The translations under genes and the position numbers were made by a program. This document shows positions 1 to 6,468 of a stretch of DNA of 41,475 nt, piece by piece (the stretch's first letter is position 1; each line of letters opens with the position of its first letter). Below the pieces are notes generated by a model. That model saw only the letters and a program-made list of their open reading frames with translations, was not told the origin of the DNA and did not search any database. The stretch comes from a virus, in IMG/VR virus record IMGVR_UViG_3300030104_001428, positions 1 through 41,475 of that record. One strand, written 5' to 3'.

Positions 1-17
1 CGGTAGTGGAGGACGGC

Positions 18-887
18 TTACGCCGCCTCCTGTTCAGTTTCAGTTTCTGGTTGTAGCGACTGGAGATACTCCAGCGCCTTTTGAGCTTCCTTCGCCGCGT
101 TGAAGATAAAGCTCTTGTCGTCGCCCAAAGCCTGTAACCAGCTGGCTACATACTGAGCGTGATCCGCTCTTACCACTGGGCTAATTCCTAGCTCAGCGCA
201 TGCCATGGCCGCGCCGATCTCAGCAATTAATTCTTCGTAAGCGTAGTCCTCATCTCCAAATGAAGCACCCTTCTTTCGGTCCAGTCTTTTGTCAGAACCA
301 GTCCAGTGAATCAGCTCATGAAGCTGAGTGCCGTAAAAGTTTTCAGTAGCTGAAGAGTCAGCAGTGCCTGAAAAGTTTTCACGGTTAGGCATGTGAATCG
401 AGTCAGTCAAACGATGGTAGTAAGCGCGTCCCTGAGAAGTGAATCGAATCTCAGCAGATGTGTTTTCGATAAACTGGTCCACTTCTTCAAGCTGGACAGT
501 TGAGTCAACCGCGTCAACGACAGGCTCCTCCCAACCCTCAACCTGCGCTGATGAAAATACAGCCGCGCCCTTGAACAAAATTTTAACAACCTTGGTAGGG
601 TCTTCCCTGTCCTTAATGATGATTGGCACTGAGATGTAAGTAGCAGATCCGGGTCCGCTAATAACTTTAGCGCCAAGATCGTTCCACTGCTTGAAGGTAG
701 CCCAGTAGGTTTGGCCTTGAAGACCTAACCACAAAGAGTTAACGCCAGTGTACTTGCGTCCAGTCTTTGCGTTGACTGGAGCGCCAGCCAAGTCCGCGAA
801 AGGCTTAGTCCAGTTAGAGCCATGCGTCTTCATAAGATCAATGATCTGGTCAGTGATCTCTTTCTTAATGTCTCTTTTGTTTCCCAT
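18..887 (-). CDS. ArdC-type antirestriction protein with zincin metallopeptidase domain
   Basis: The protein has 289 residues. Residues 8-120 look like the ArdC N-terminal ssDNA-binding domain (NWTKPF at 25-30, then NAKTGRKYTGVNSLWL). Residues about 180-289 form a zincin-like domain with HELIH at 190-194 and the downstream helix EELIAEIGA at 219-227, which would supply the third zinc ligand. ArdC family proteins protect incoming DNA from host restriction, so cytoplasmic action early in infection is expected. The frame is open further upstream, but I chose the ATG at 887 because it follows ACCGGAGATAAAG, a leader shared with four other transcription units; the longer form would read through the promoter. 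It is the last gene before the left edge. Family assignment is firm; anti-restriction activity is inferred. Confidence 0.88.
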   Translation of the reverse strand: MGNKRDIKKEITDQIIDLMKTHGSNWTKPFADLAGAPVNAKTGRKYTGVNSLWLGLQGQTYWATFKQWNDLGAKVISGPGSATYISVPIIIKDREDPTKVVKILFKGAAVFSSAQVEGWEEPVVDAVDSTVQLEEVDQFIENTSAEIRFTSQGRAYYHRLTDSIHMPNRENFSGTADSSATENFYGTQLHELIHWTGSDKRLDRKKGASFGDEDYAYEELIAEIGAAMACAELGISPVVRADHAQYVASWLQALGDDKSFIFNAAKEAQKALEYLQSLQPETETEQEAA

Positions 888-891
888 CTTT

Positions 892-972
892 ATCTCCGGT
901 TCGTTCAGTTGATGGATATAAATATACGCTATTTCCGTGTCCATGTCTACAAGTTTATAAAAATTTATACAA
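892..972 (-). promoter_or_regulatory. Early-type promoter P1 for the ArdC gene
   Basis: Reading the minus strand: TTGTAG (952-947), GACACGG (941-935), an AT box TATATT (926-921), then ACCGGAGATAAAG just before the start codon. The same order of elements occurs before four other units. The TTG-to-TATATT spacing is 20 nt, too long for a standard sigma-70 promoter, so GACACGG may be the true anchor. An AT-rich palindrome TATAAAAATTTATA lies immediately upstream (956-969). Confidence 0.7.
935..972. repeat. 38-nt exact direct repeat, copy 1
   Basis: This stretch is identical to 1363-1400, in the same orientation. It covers the GACACGG element, the TTGTAG box and the upstream AT-rich palindrome of promoters P1 and P2. 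Flanking sequence diverges at once on both sides, so selection or a short recent duplication kept only the control core. Confidence 0.9.
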
Positions 973-984
973 TTTATTTTAGGC

Positions 985-1009
985 AAAAAAAAGGCCACTT
1001 GCGTGGCCC
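985..1009 (-). terminator. Intrinsic terminator after the 94-aa gene
   Basis: On the minus strand a perfect GGCCAC stem, GCAA loop and GTGGCC stem are followed by eight T residues (992-985). It lies 20 nt past the stop of the 94-residue gene and just upstream of promoter P1, so it separates the two units. Confidence 0.9.
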
Positions 1010-1027
1010 TTGTAAAAAGTGTTTGAG

Positions 1028-1312
1028 TTAGTCGCAAATGTTTTGGACACAAGAGATAAAAACCTTTTTGTTTACTACATCAATGCTGGCAACTTTGTCA
1101 GCATCTCTATAACGCAAAGCTCCGCGAGAACTTTGTGCTGGCCTCAAAACTTTTGCAGAGTGCATTGCTTTTACAATTCTTTCGCAAACTGCGTCAGTAA
1201 CCTCTCCATCAAAAACAAAGTCAATTGACTCAGTCCAAGTATCGCACCAAGCGTGTTGCTTTCTTGATCCTTCCACAACCTGCCTAGTGTTAATTTTTAA
1301 AGCTCCGTTCAT
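1028..1312 (-). CDS. Hypothetical early protein, 94 aa
   Basis: I do not recognise this family. The 94-residue soluble protein starts MNGALKINTRQVVEG, has tryptophans at WCDTWTES and ends in a short cysteine-containing segment (VFISCVQNICD). There is no membrane segment or known catalytic motif. The ATG follows ACCGGAGATAAAA, the shared early leader, and the unit has its own promoter (P2) and its own terminator at 985-1009, so it is monocistronic. Its position beside an antirestriction gene and its shared control suggest an early host-takeover or defence-related role, which is inference. Confidence 0.75.
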   Translation of the reverse strand: MNGALKINTRQVVEGSRKQHAWCDTWTESIDFVFDGEVTDAVCERIVKAMHSAKVLRPAQSSRGALRYRDADKVASIDVVNKKVFISCVQNICD

Positions 1313-1316
1313 TTTT

Positions 1317-1400
1317 ATCTCCGGTTAGTTATTTATCAATTCAGGAGTATTATGAACTAATCCCGTGTCCATGTCTACAAGTTTATAAAAATTTATACAA
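1317..1400 (-). promoter_or_regulatory. Early-type promoter P2 for the 94-aa gene
   Basis: On the minus strand: TTGTAG (1380-1375), GACACGG (1369-1363), CATAAT (1354-1349), then ACCGGAGAT before the ATG at 1312. The upstream AT palindrome is identical to that of P1. As in P1, the TTG box and the -10-like box are 20 nt apart, while GACACGG to the -10-like box is 8 nt. Confidence 0.7.
1363..1400. repeat. 38-nt exact direct repeat, copy 2
   Basis: This is the second copy of the repeat at 935-972. It holds the core of promoter P2. Confidence 0.9.
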
Positions 1401-1426
1401 CTATTTTCAGTTAATTTTTAGTGGAG

Positions 1427-2140
1427 TTATGGATTAGCTTGGATCAGATCAACGACACGGGATTTATTGTAGAGCCAGAAGACCAGCAGATACCTATCGC
1501 CCTTACTGACGGTCAGGCCTCGATGGTTGTGGGTGAAGGAAGGAAAGATTAAACCATGGCCGTTAGGCAATGGCTTGAGCTTGCCAAAGTTATGAAACTC
1601 TGTGCCGCCGCCTGTGTATGATCCCGTGTTCAATGGAACAACCACAGAGATGTCTGATGACTCGTCATGATGCCAATGCCCCATTTCTGTCTCAGCTAGA
1701 TTGTAGTTAGCAATCTGAATGCTTGCAGGGTCCGGGCAACTACGTTGCCAGATTGACATAATGATGGGATCAATCACGTTGCGAACTACAAACCACATGT
1801 TGGTATAAAGCTCTGGGCATCTCTCCCTCAACACAATCTCAGGGATCTGCCGCAGGTCATCCTCGCTTGAGTTAGATTCAAACCCAAACTCCTTTTTCAT
1901 ATGCTCGATCTCTTCGCACATCATCTTGCACCAGCTTCGCCTGAAGATGGGCATGGTGTAGACATCAGGAAACGGGTTCTTCAACATTTTCTGAATCGGC
2001 GTGCGCTCCATCTTATCCATGCCACGCTGAGCCATGTAGCGTGTGATCGTGGGCAGTGAATCTTGCACGGCTTGATACGTGTTCTGATTAATCATCCAAT
2101 GGCTCTGCATCGAGAGCATGTAGTTCTTTAGTACATACAT
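1427..2140 (-). CDS. 2OG-Fe(II) oxygenase (prolyl-4-hydroxylase-like fold)
   Basis: The C-terminal half (residues about 140-228 of 237) carries the double-stranded beta-helix signature: GHWHHD, giving the H157xD159 iron ligands, a GGGTEFH strand, a distal H206 in THNHRG, and the 2-oxoglutarate-binding R216 in KGDRYLLVFW. Such enzymes hydroxylate proteins, nucleic acids or small molecules using Fe(II), 2-oxoglutarate and oxygen; the substrate here is unknown. The N-terminal 120 residues are less conserved and helical. The ATG at 2140 is used; an in-frame TTG at 2158 is possible, and neither has a clear Shine-Dalgarno sequence. It is divergent from the RHH operon and upstream of the early 94-aa unit. 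Confidence 0.82.
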   Translation of the reverse strand: MYVLKNYMLSMQSHWMINQNTYQAVQDSLPTITRYMAQRGMDKMERTPIQKMLKNPFPDVYTMPIFRRSWCKMMCEEIEHMKKEFGFESNSSEDDLRQIPEIVLRERCPELYTNMWFVVRNVIDPIIMSIWQRSCPDPASIQIANYNLAETEMGHWHHDESSDISVVVPLNTGSYTGGGTEFHNFGKLKPLPNGHGLIFPSFTHNHRGLTVSKGDRYLLVFWLYNKSRVVDLIQANP

Positions 2141-2142
2141 GT

Positions 2143-2204
2143 TTGCATATTGTCGCAAATATTTATAAAATGATCTACAACTTGTAACTTACCAAAGTAA
2201 TATT
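2143..2204 (+). promoter_or_regulatory. Promoter/operator region of the RHH operon
   Basis: TTGCAT (2143-2148), a 17-nt spacer and TAAAAT (2166-2171) form a sigma-70-like promoter reading right. Between it and the ATG at 2205 lie short palindromes, ACAA-C-TTGT (2178-2186) and TTAC-CAAA-GTAA (2189-2199), typical of sites bound by ribbon-helix-helix regulators. The region also overlaps the start of the divergent oxygenase gene, so one regulator could control both. Confidence 0.5.
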
Positions 2205-2381
2205 ATGAATGACGTTGAAGAGGTAAACACTAAGACTAGAAAGTCTTTGGCTCTGGATGTTCGCACCTACAATATGCTTCAGGAAATTTGTAACAGCGAG
2301 CGTCGAACCAAGATAGATCAGTTGAAGGTTTTGATCGAAAGAGAACACAAAATTATATTCCCAGAAGAAGTGAGCGCATGA
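2205..2381 (+). CDS. Small ribbon-helix-helix (Arc/MetJ-like) regulator, 58 aa
   Basis: The 58-residue product reads MNDVEEVNTKTRKSLALD, then VRTYNMLQEICNSER, then RTKIDQLKVLIEREHK. A polar N-terminus, a short strand (KSLALDV) and two helices match the RHH fold, in which the strand pair contacts DNA as a dimer. Its stop overlaps the start of the next gene (ATGA at 2378-2381), so the two are translationally coupled. The palindromes just upstream suggest autoregulation. An antitoxin-like role is also possible, but the downstream partner does not look like a known toxin. The Shine-Dalgarno sequence is weak. Confidence 0.72.
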   Translation: MNDVEEVNTKTRKSLALDVRTYNMLQEICNSERRTKIDQLKVLIEREHKIIFPEEVSA

Positions 2382-2629
2382 ATTTGTTCAAGCGAAAGAA
2401 GCCTGTTCCCCAGACTTACCAGCCAGTCCTTGAAGCAAAGGAAGTGATCGATTTGTTTTCAAGGCTCACCCTCCACCATCAGGCGGCACTCATGCGTTTG
2501 ATATCACGTAACCTTGTCATACAAGTTGGCGGCGAACAGTACATGGGTTATGAGTTTAATTACGATGTAGATAGCGCCGTCATCTTAGCTCATGAATCTG
2601 AGCCACAAGGCGAGTTGGATCTAGACTAA
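2378..2629 (+). CDS. Hypothetical protein coupled to the RHH regulator, 83 aa
   Basis: I do not recognise a family. The 83 residues start with a basic MNLFKRKKPVP segment, contain a helix (LFSRLTLHHQAALMRLISR) and end acidic (EPQGELDLD). It is co-transcribed with the RHH gene through an ATGA overlap. Its 3' end overlaps the 3' end of the convergent virion gene by 9 nt (TAA at 2627-2629 against TAG at 2623-2621), with no terminator between them, so transcriptional interference is possible there. Confidence 0.75.
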   Translation: MNLFKRKKPVPQTYQPVLEAKEVIDLFSRLTLHHQAALMRLISRNLVIQVGGEQYMGYEFNYDVDSAVILAHESEPQGELDLD

Positions 2630-4897
2630 ACCGCCAATGCCAGATCGTCTGGCGCGTAACCGCATAGCAAGTTCCCTGTCATCATCCCTAGGCAATATTG
2701 TGGGAGACATGGATGGATCAAAATCTAACGGCGCTCCAGTTTGTCCCGGCATTACGCCCTCGAAAATATCTACATCTAGAGAGCCTTGCGGATCATTAAG
2801 AGAATCTTGAGTTTGTTCAATTCTTTGCTGGATCATCTCGTCAAGCTTGCCTTGTGTGGGTTTGTAGGCCTCATCTTCTGATGTAATTTTGTCAACAACC
2901 TCAGCAGCGCCTCTGGTGACTGCTTGTTTTACTCCAAAGTCAAAAGTATCTAGGTAATCGTAAGCTTTCTGTATGTCAGCTATTGAGTCAGGATCAAACA
3001 AGACATCAGCCAAAGTTTGATAATAGGCGTCTGCCTGCTTCATGTTAATGTTGCGAATCATGTCATCGCCTATAGTGCCATTCAGCGTTCTACCAAATAT
3101 ACGAAGCCCCGATAACAAAAACTTAGTGGTTCTCATGCCCAATCCAGCCGTATCTTCCATCAGCTGCTTTTCAATTAACTGTAAGGGTTGTGTATCTGAT
3201 CCGCCTTTTGATACGCGCATAGCTTTTCCAACCATCTCGATCAAGCGACTAAAGTTGGCATATTCTTCTGGCTCTAACATTTCTCGCATAAGCTTGTTTG
3301 TTTTGCTTTTTGCAAAAAATTGTTGAAATTGAGGAAGACCCTGATCGATATTTTGACGCATCAAATCATCAAGTTTATCTATAACAAAAAACTTTTTAGC
3401 GTCTTTGTAAGCTTCTGGATCTACCGCTCTAAGCACACGTTTAGCGTTTCTTGCAGACTGTATTGATACATTAGGGTCAAACAAATCTTTTACAGCTTTA
3501 GCGCTTGCCTTGTCAGTCATAACTCTGGAAAGCTTTCCTATCGCTGAAGACTCAACCATTTGTAAAGATGGCTTTGTAGGATCGTACACTCTTCTGGCCA
3601 AACGATATGTGTCGTCTGCCGCATCAAACAAAGTAGTCAGATCCTCTCTTAATGAGATAAGCTTTGAACCTTGATCTGTGCCTATATTCGCTTTGATTAG
3701 GTTTTCAATTGATCCGGCTCTGCGATCATGCAGTGCCATCATGTTTTGTATTTGTTTCCCTTCTGTATCAAACAAAAGATTTTTAAAAGCTGTTAATGAT
3801 TCAATCACATCAGGATCTAATTCTGTGTTTGATAGCTGATCATCAATTTTTTTAATTAAAGGAGTGGTATCCACCAAAACAGGCTCTGGAGCATTACGAA
3901 TAGAGTCGTATAGTTTTGTGGCTCGTTCTTTTCGTTTTGACGCAAGTCTTTCTATTGCTTGTTTTCCAGCCGCCGATACTCTAGCGTTCACATCGCCAAA
4001 CTGTTGCTTCATGCTTCCAAAGCTTTCTGCCAAAGCCTCAATTGCTTCTCTGGTCCTAGTAGCTCTGCTGTCGTAAAACCTTCTTATAGATTCAATCTGA
4101 GGCTGTCTAGTAAGATAATACTGTATACCTATAGCCCTTGAGCCAATGTCTGAAGCTTCAGCTGATGTGAGCTTAATTCCCATCTTAGCAGCTTCATCGA
4201 TAATGCCTTGGTTGGTTTCCCGCAAAGTCATCAAGTATCTAAGCGTGTCCTCTTTCCCCACAAATTTATTGACTACATTTCTAACTGGTCCAGCACCAAA
4301 AGGGATTGCTGAAAAACCAGAGGACACCAACAAGTCGTCGTAAGCTGCCTTGATTTCTTCAGGAGGCAGATTATAAAACATATCAATCATCGCCTCTCGG
4401 CCAGTTCTTGCAACTCCGCCGATTAAAAAGTTTCCGCCAAAACCGCCAATTGCGGTGGTTCCCAAAGTCACTGCCATTTTAGCCAAGGGGTTTTTTATGT
4501 TTTTAGAAAGGTCTAAGCCTTTTTTAAATCCAGCAGTAGCCCCCGCTAAACCACCGCCAACGTCAGCAACGAATGTTGATGTAGGCACAATGTTTGGGAA
4601 TACATAGTCTTCAAACCAACCAATATCTTCTCCGGGTTCAAATACTTTTTTTGTAGATCCATCGTAGTCTGTGTATATCAGCTCACCATCTTTGTATCTG
4701 AAGCGAGCTACTGCCGAAGGATCGTCTGGAAACTTTTCTGAAGCAAAGTATTCGAGCATTGCGTCGTCGCTAAAAAATAAATTACCCCTTGCTTTCATCA
4801 GACCATAATCCATGAAGTCGCGGTCTTCTTGCATCTGGTTCTGCATCATTCGCTGAGTAAGCTTTTCTATTTCATCGTCGTAGTTTGTTTCAGCCAT
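2621..4897 (-). CDS. Putative internal virion / DNA-ejection protein, 758 aa
   Basis: This is a large, mostly alpha-helical protein. Residues about 108-165 are glycine-rich and hydrophobic (VADVGGGLAGATAG, then TTAIGGFGGNFLIGGVA) and could insert in a membrane. Residues 220-600 are helical and charged, with likely coiled coil around AIERLASKRKERATKLYDS. The C-terminal 90 residues are polar and end RLRARRSGIGGLV. There is no enzymatic motif. It is the promoter-distal gene of the structural operon, 2 nt from its neighbour. In podovirus-like phages large proteins with this composition are often ejected internal proteins; that role is inferred from size, composition and position only. Confidence 0.6.
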   Translation of the reverse strand: MAETNYDDEIEKLTQRMMQNQMQEDRDFMDYGLMKARGNLFFSDDAMLEYFASEKFPDDPSAVARFRYKDGELIYTDYDGSTKKVFEPGEDIGWFEDYVFPNIVPTSTFVADVGGGLAGATAGFKKGLDLSKNIKNPLAKMAVTLGTTAIGGFGGNFLIGGVARTGREAMIDMFYNLPPEEIKAAYDDLLVSSGFSAIPFGAGPVRNVVNKFVGKEDTLRYLMTLRETNQGIIDEAAKMGIKLTSAEASDIGSRAIGIQYYLTRQPQIESIRRFYDSRATRTREAIEALAESFGSMKQQFGDVNARVSAAGKQAIERLASKRKERATKLYDSIRNAPEPVLVDTTPLIKKIDDQLSNTELDPDVIESLTAFKNLLFDTEGKQIQNMMALHDRRAGSIENLIKANIGTDQGSKLISLREDLTTLFDAADDTYRLARRVYDPTKPSLQMVESSAIGKLSRVMTDKASAKAVKDLFDPNVSIQSARNAKRVLRAVDPEAYKDAKKFFVIDKLDDLMRQNIDQGLPQFQQFFAKSKTNKLMREMLEPEEYANFSRLIEMVGKAMRVSKGGSDTQPLQLIEKQLMEDTAGLGMRTTKFLLSGLRIFGRTLNGTIGDDMIRNINMKQADAYYQTLADVLFDPDSIADIQKAYDYLDTFDFGVKQAVTRGAAEVVDKITSEDEAYKPTQGKLDEMIQQRIEQTQDSLNDPQGSLDVDIFEGVMPGQTGAPLDFDPSMSPTILPRDDDRELAMRLRARRSGIGGLV

Positions 4898-4899
4898 GA

Positions 4900-6468
4900 C
4901 TACTTCGTAAGTCCAAAGTTTTGTATAAGATAATCAGGCACTGCCAGACCACCGTCCAACATTCTTTGCAGCTTTTCTTTTTTAGCTTCAAAATCCATGC
5001 TTGTGTCTTTACTAATTTGTTCAGCTAAATTTTCAGAGCTAGTGTTAATGTTGACCTTTGCTTCGCTTGTGCCGCCAGTAATTTCTTTCGCTGCCTGTAT
5101 TTGTTTGTATTGTTGTATGCTGTCGCTTACGTCAAACCCCTCAGCTATACCAGCTCCAGCCCCGCCAACACCTAGTTTATTGATTGCCTCGGCTTCGCCT
5201 CTGGCAACGCCGCTAAGTGTTTCAAACTCTTCAGGTTCAAATATAGGGTTTTTGCGCTGCCATGTAGCTGCAAATCTGTCCAAACCTCTTTTTTGTTTAG
5301 CTTTAGAAAATTTAAGCCCTTCAAGCCTGTCAGCCTCCTCAGAGTAAGCAATAGCATAGTCTTCAGATCTTTTTGCTATTCTTTCTAAGTAGTCAAGCTG
5401 TTTCATAAATCCGTTGTAGGTGCTTGTCAAAACCGGGGATGCAGCTAAAAACATTTCCATTTCACGGTTAGAAATAGCACCTTTGGTTTGACCTACAATT
5501 GCCATGGCAAAACCAATGCCAAGCTGGTTCATTAATATTTGATCGCCAACCCTGCCACTATCGATCATCCCGTCTAAACCAACGCCTACCAGTATTTTTT
5601 TAATTGGCAACAAAAACGCTTCTTGTGGTCCATAACCACTTTCGCCTATGCGCTCTGCAACCATTCTTGCATACTTAACCTGATCAATAACGCCAGAGGC
5701 AGCTCTCGACTCCTCTGTAATGGTGTTTTCATTTGCGATCATGGCTTTCGTGTATTCTTTGTCTCCAGCCTCTCCTTGGTTGATTACAGTGTTTGGGCTT
5801 TTAATTTGAATGCCGTTTCTGTTTTTTAACAAGTCGTTAATTACAGACTTGTTTGTCGCGTTGTCTCTAAACGTCCCTTGTTTCCGCACGCCACTAGCAA
5901 CCATGACCGGTTTGCCATCGTCGTCTAATACTGGCTCGCCCTGCTCATCTACACTTGGAACCATCTCGTCAAACTCAATGGTAACTAGATCGCCCGGATC
6001 ATTGGCCAGTTTAAGTAGCTCTAAAGAATAGCGCTGCAAGTAGTCTTGCGCTTTTTGCTCGTCTTGCATGGCAAGATTCATAGCTTGAAAAGCAATCTGT
6101 TGATTGGCTTTTGCGTTAGCTTCTTGATTGGCTCTAGTCCTTGCGGAAAAGTTTCCAAAACCTCTGCCTATTCCCTCGTAAACATTCCCAGATTTTGGGG
6201 TAGCTAGTATTGCCGCACCCAAATCAGATGCTAAATCATATATCCCCATTTTTGGAGATTGATACGCGTAAGGCGCAAGTCTTTTTTGATATTTATCAAA
6301 ACTAGTTTCATATGTCGGTTGATTAGCTTGCATCATCATCAACCGCAACGTATTTGGATCAATCGAGCTTAGATCAATAGAACCGGAGAAAGGATCTGTT
6401 TTTTCAACAGCGCCTGCCTCTGCAAAGCCTTCGATCTGTTCTTCCATTTGAGGTCTACCAATAGCCAT
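4900..6468 (-). CDS. Putative virion structural protein, 522 aa
   Basis: The family is unknown to me. The protein is helical and soluble. Residues about 100-160 contain the alanine/glutamine-rich segment RANQEANAKANQQIAFQA; a later region (MEMFLAASPVLTSTYNGFMKQLDYLERIAKRSEDY) suggests a helical bundle. Its ATG overlaps the stop of the upstream 677-residue gene as TAATG (6470-6466), so translation is coupled. It lies between two other large putative internal proteins, so a role as a virion-internal or portal-proximal protein is likely but inferred. Confidence 0.6.
   Translation of the reverse strand: MAIGRPQMEEQIEGFAEAGAVEKTDPFSGSIDLSSIDPNTLRLMMMQANQPTYETSFDKYQKRLAPYAYQSPKMGIYDLASDLGAAILATPKSGNVYEGIGRGFGNFSARTRANQEANAKANQQIAFQAMNLAMQDEQKAQDYLQRYSLELLKLANDPGDLVTIEFDEMVPSVDEQGEPVLDDDGKPVMVASGVRKQGTFRDNATNKSVINDLLKNRNGIQIKSPNTVINQGEAGDKEYTKAMIANENTITEESRAASGVIDQVKYARMVAERIGESGYGPQEAFLLPIKKILVGVGLDGMIDSGRVGDQILMNQLGIGFAMAIVGQTKGAISNREMEMFLAASPVLTSTYNGFMKQLDYLERIAKRSEDYAIAYSEEADRLEGLKFSKAKQKRGLDRFAATWQRKNPIFEPEEFETLSGVARGEAEAINKLGVGGAGAGIAEGFDVSDSIQQYKQIQAAKEITGGTSEAKVNINTSSENLAEQISKDTSMDFEAKKEKLQRMLDGGLAVPDYLIQNFGLTK

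Noticed and set aside
1453-1459. GACACGG on the plus strand inside the oxygenase gene
   Set aside because: It lies within coding sequence in the opposite sense, with no -10-like box at 6-8 nt and no ACCGGAGAT leader; probably chance.
5230-5250. GGTTCAAATATAGGG resembling a tRNA T-arm
   Set aside because: It lies inside the 522-aa coding sequence and no other cloverleaf stem is present.
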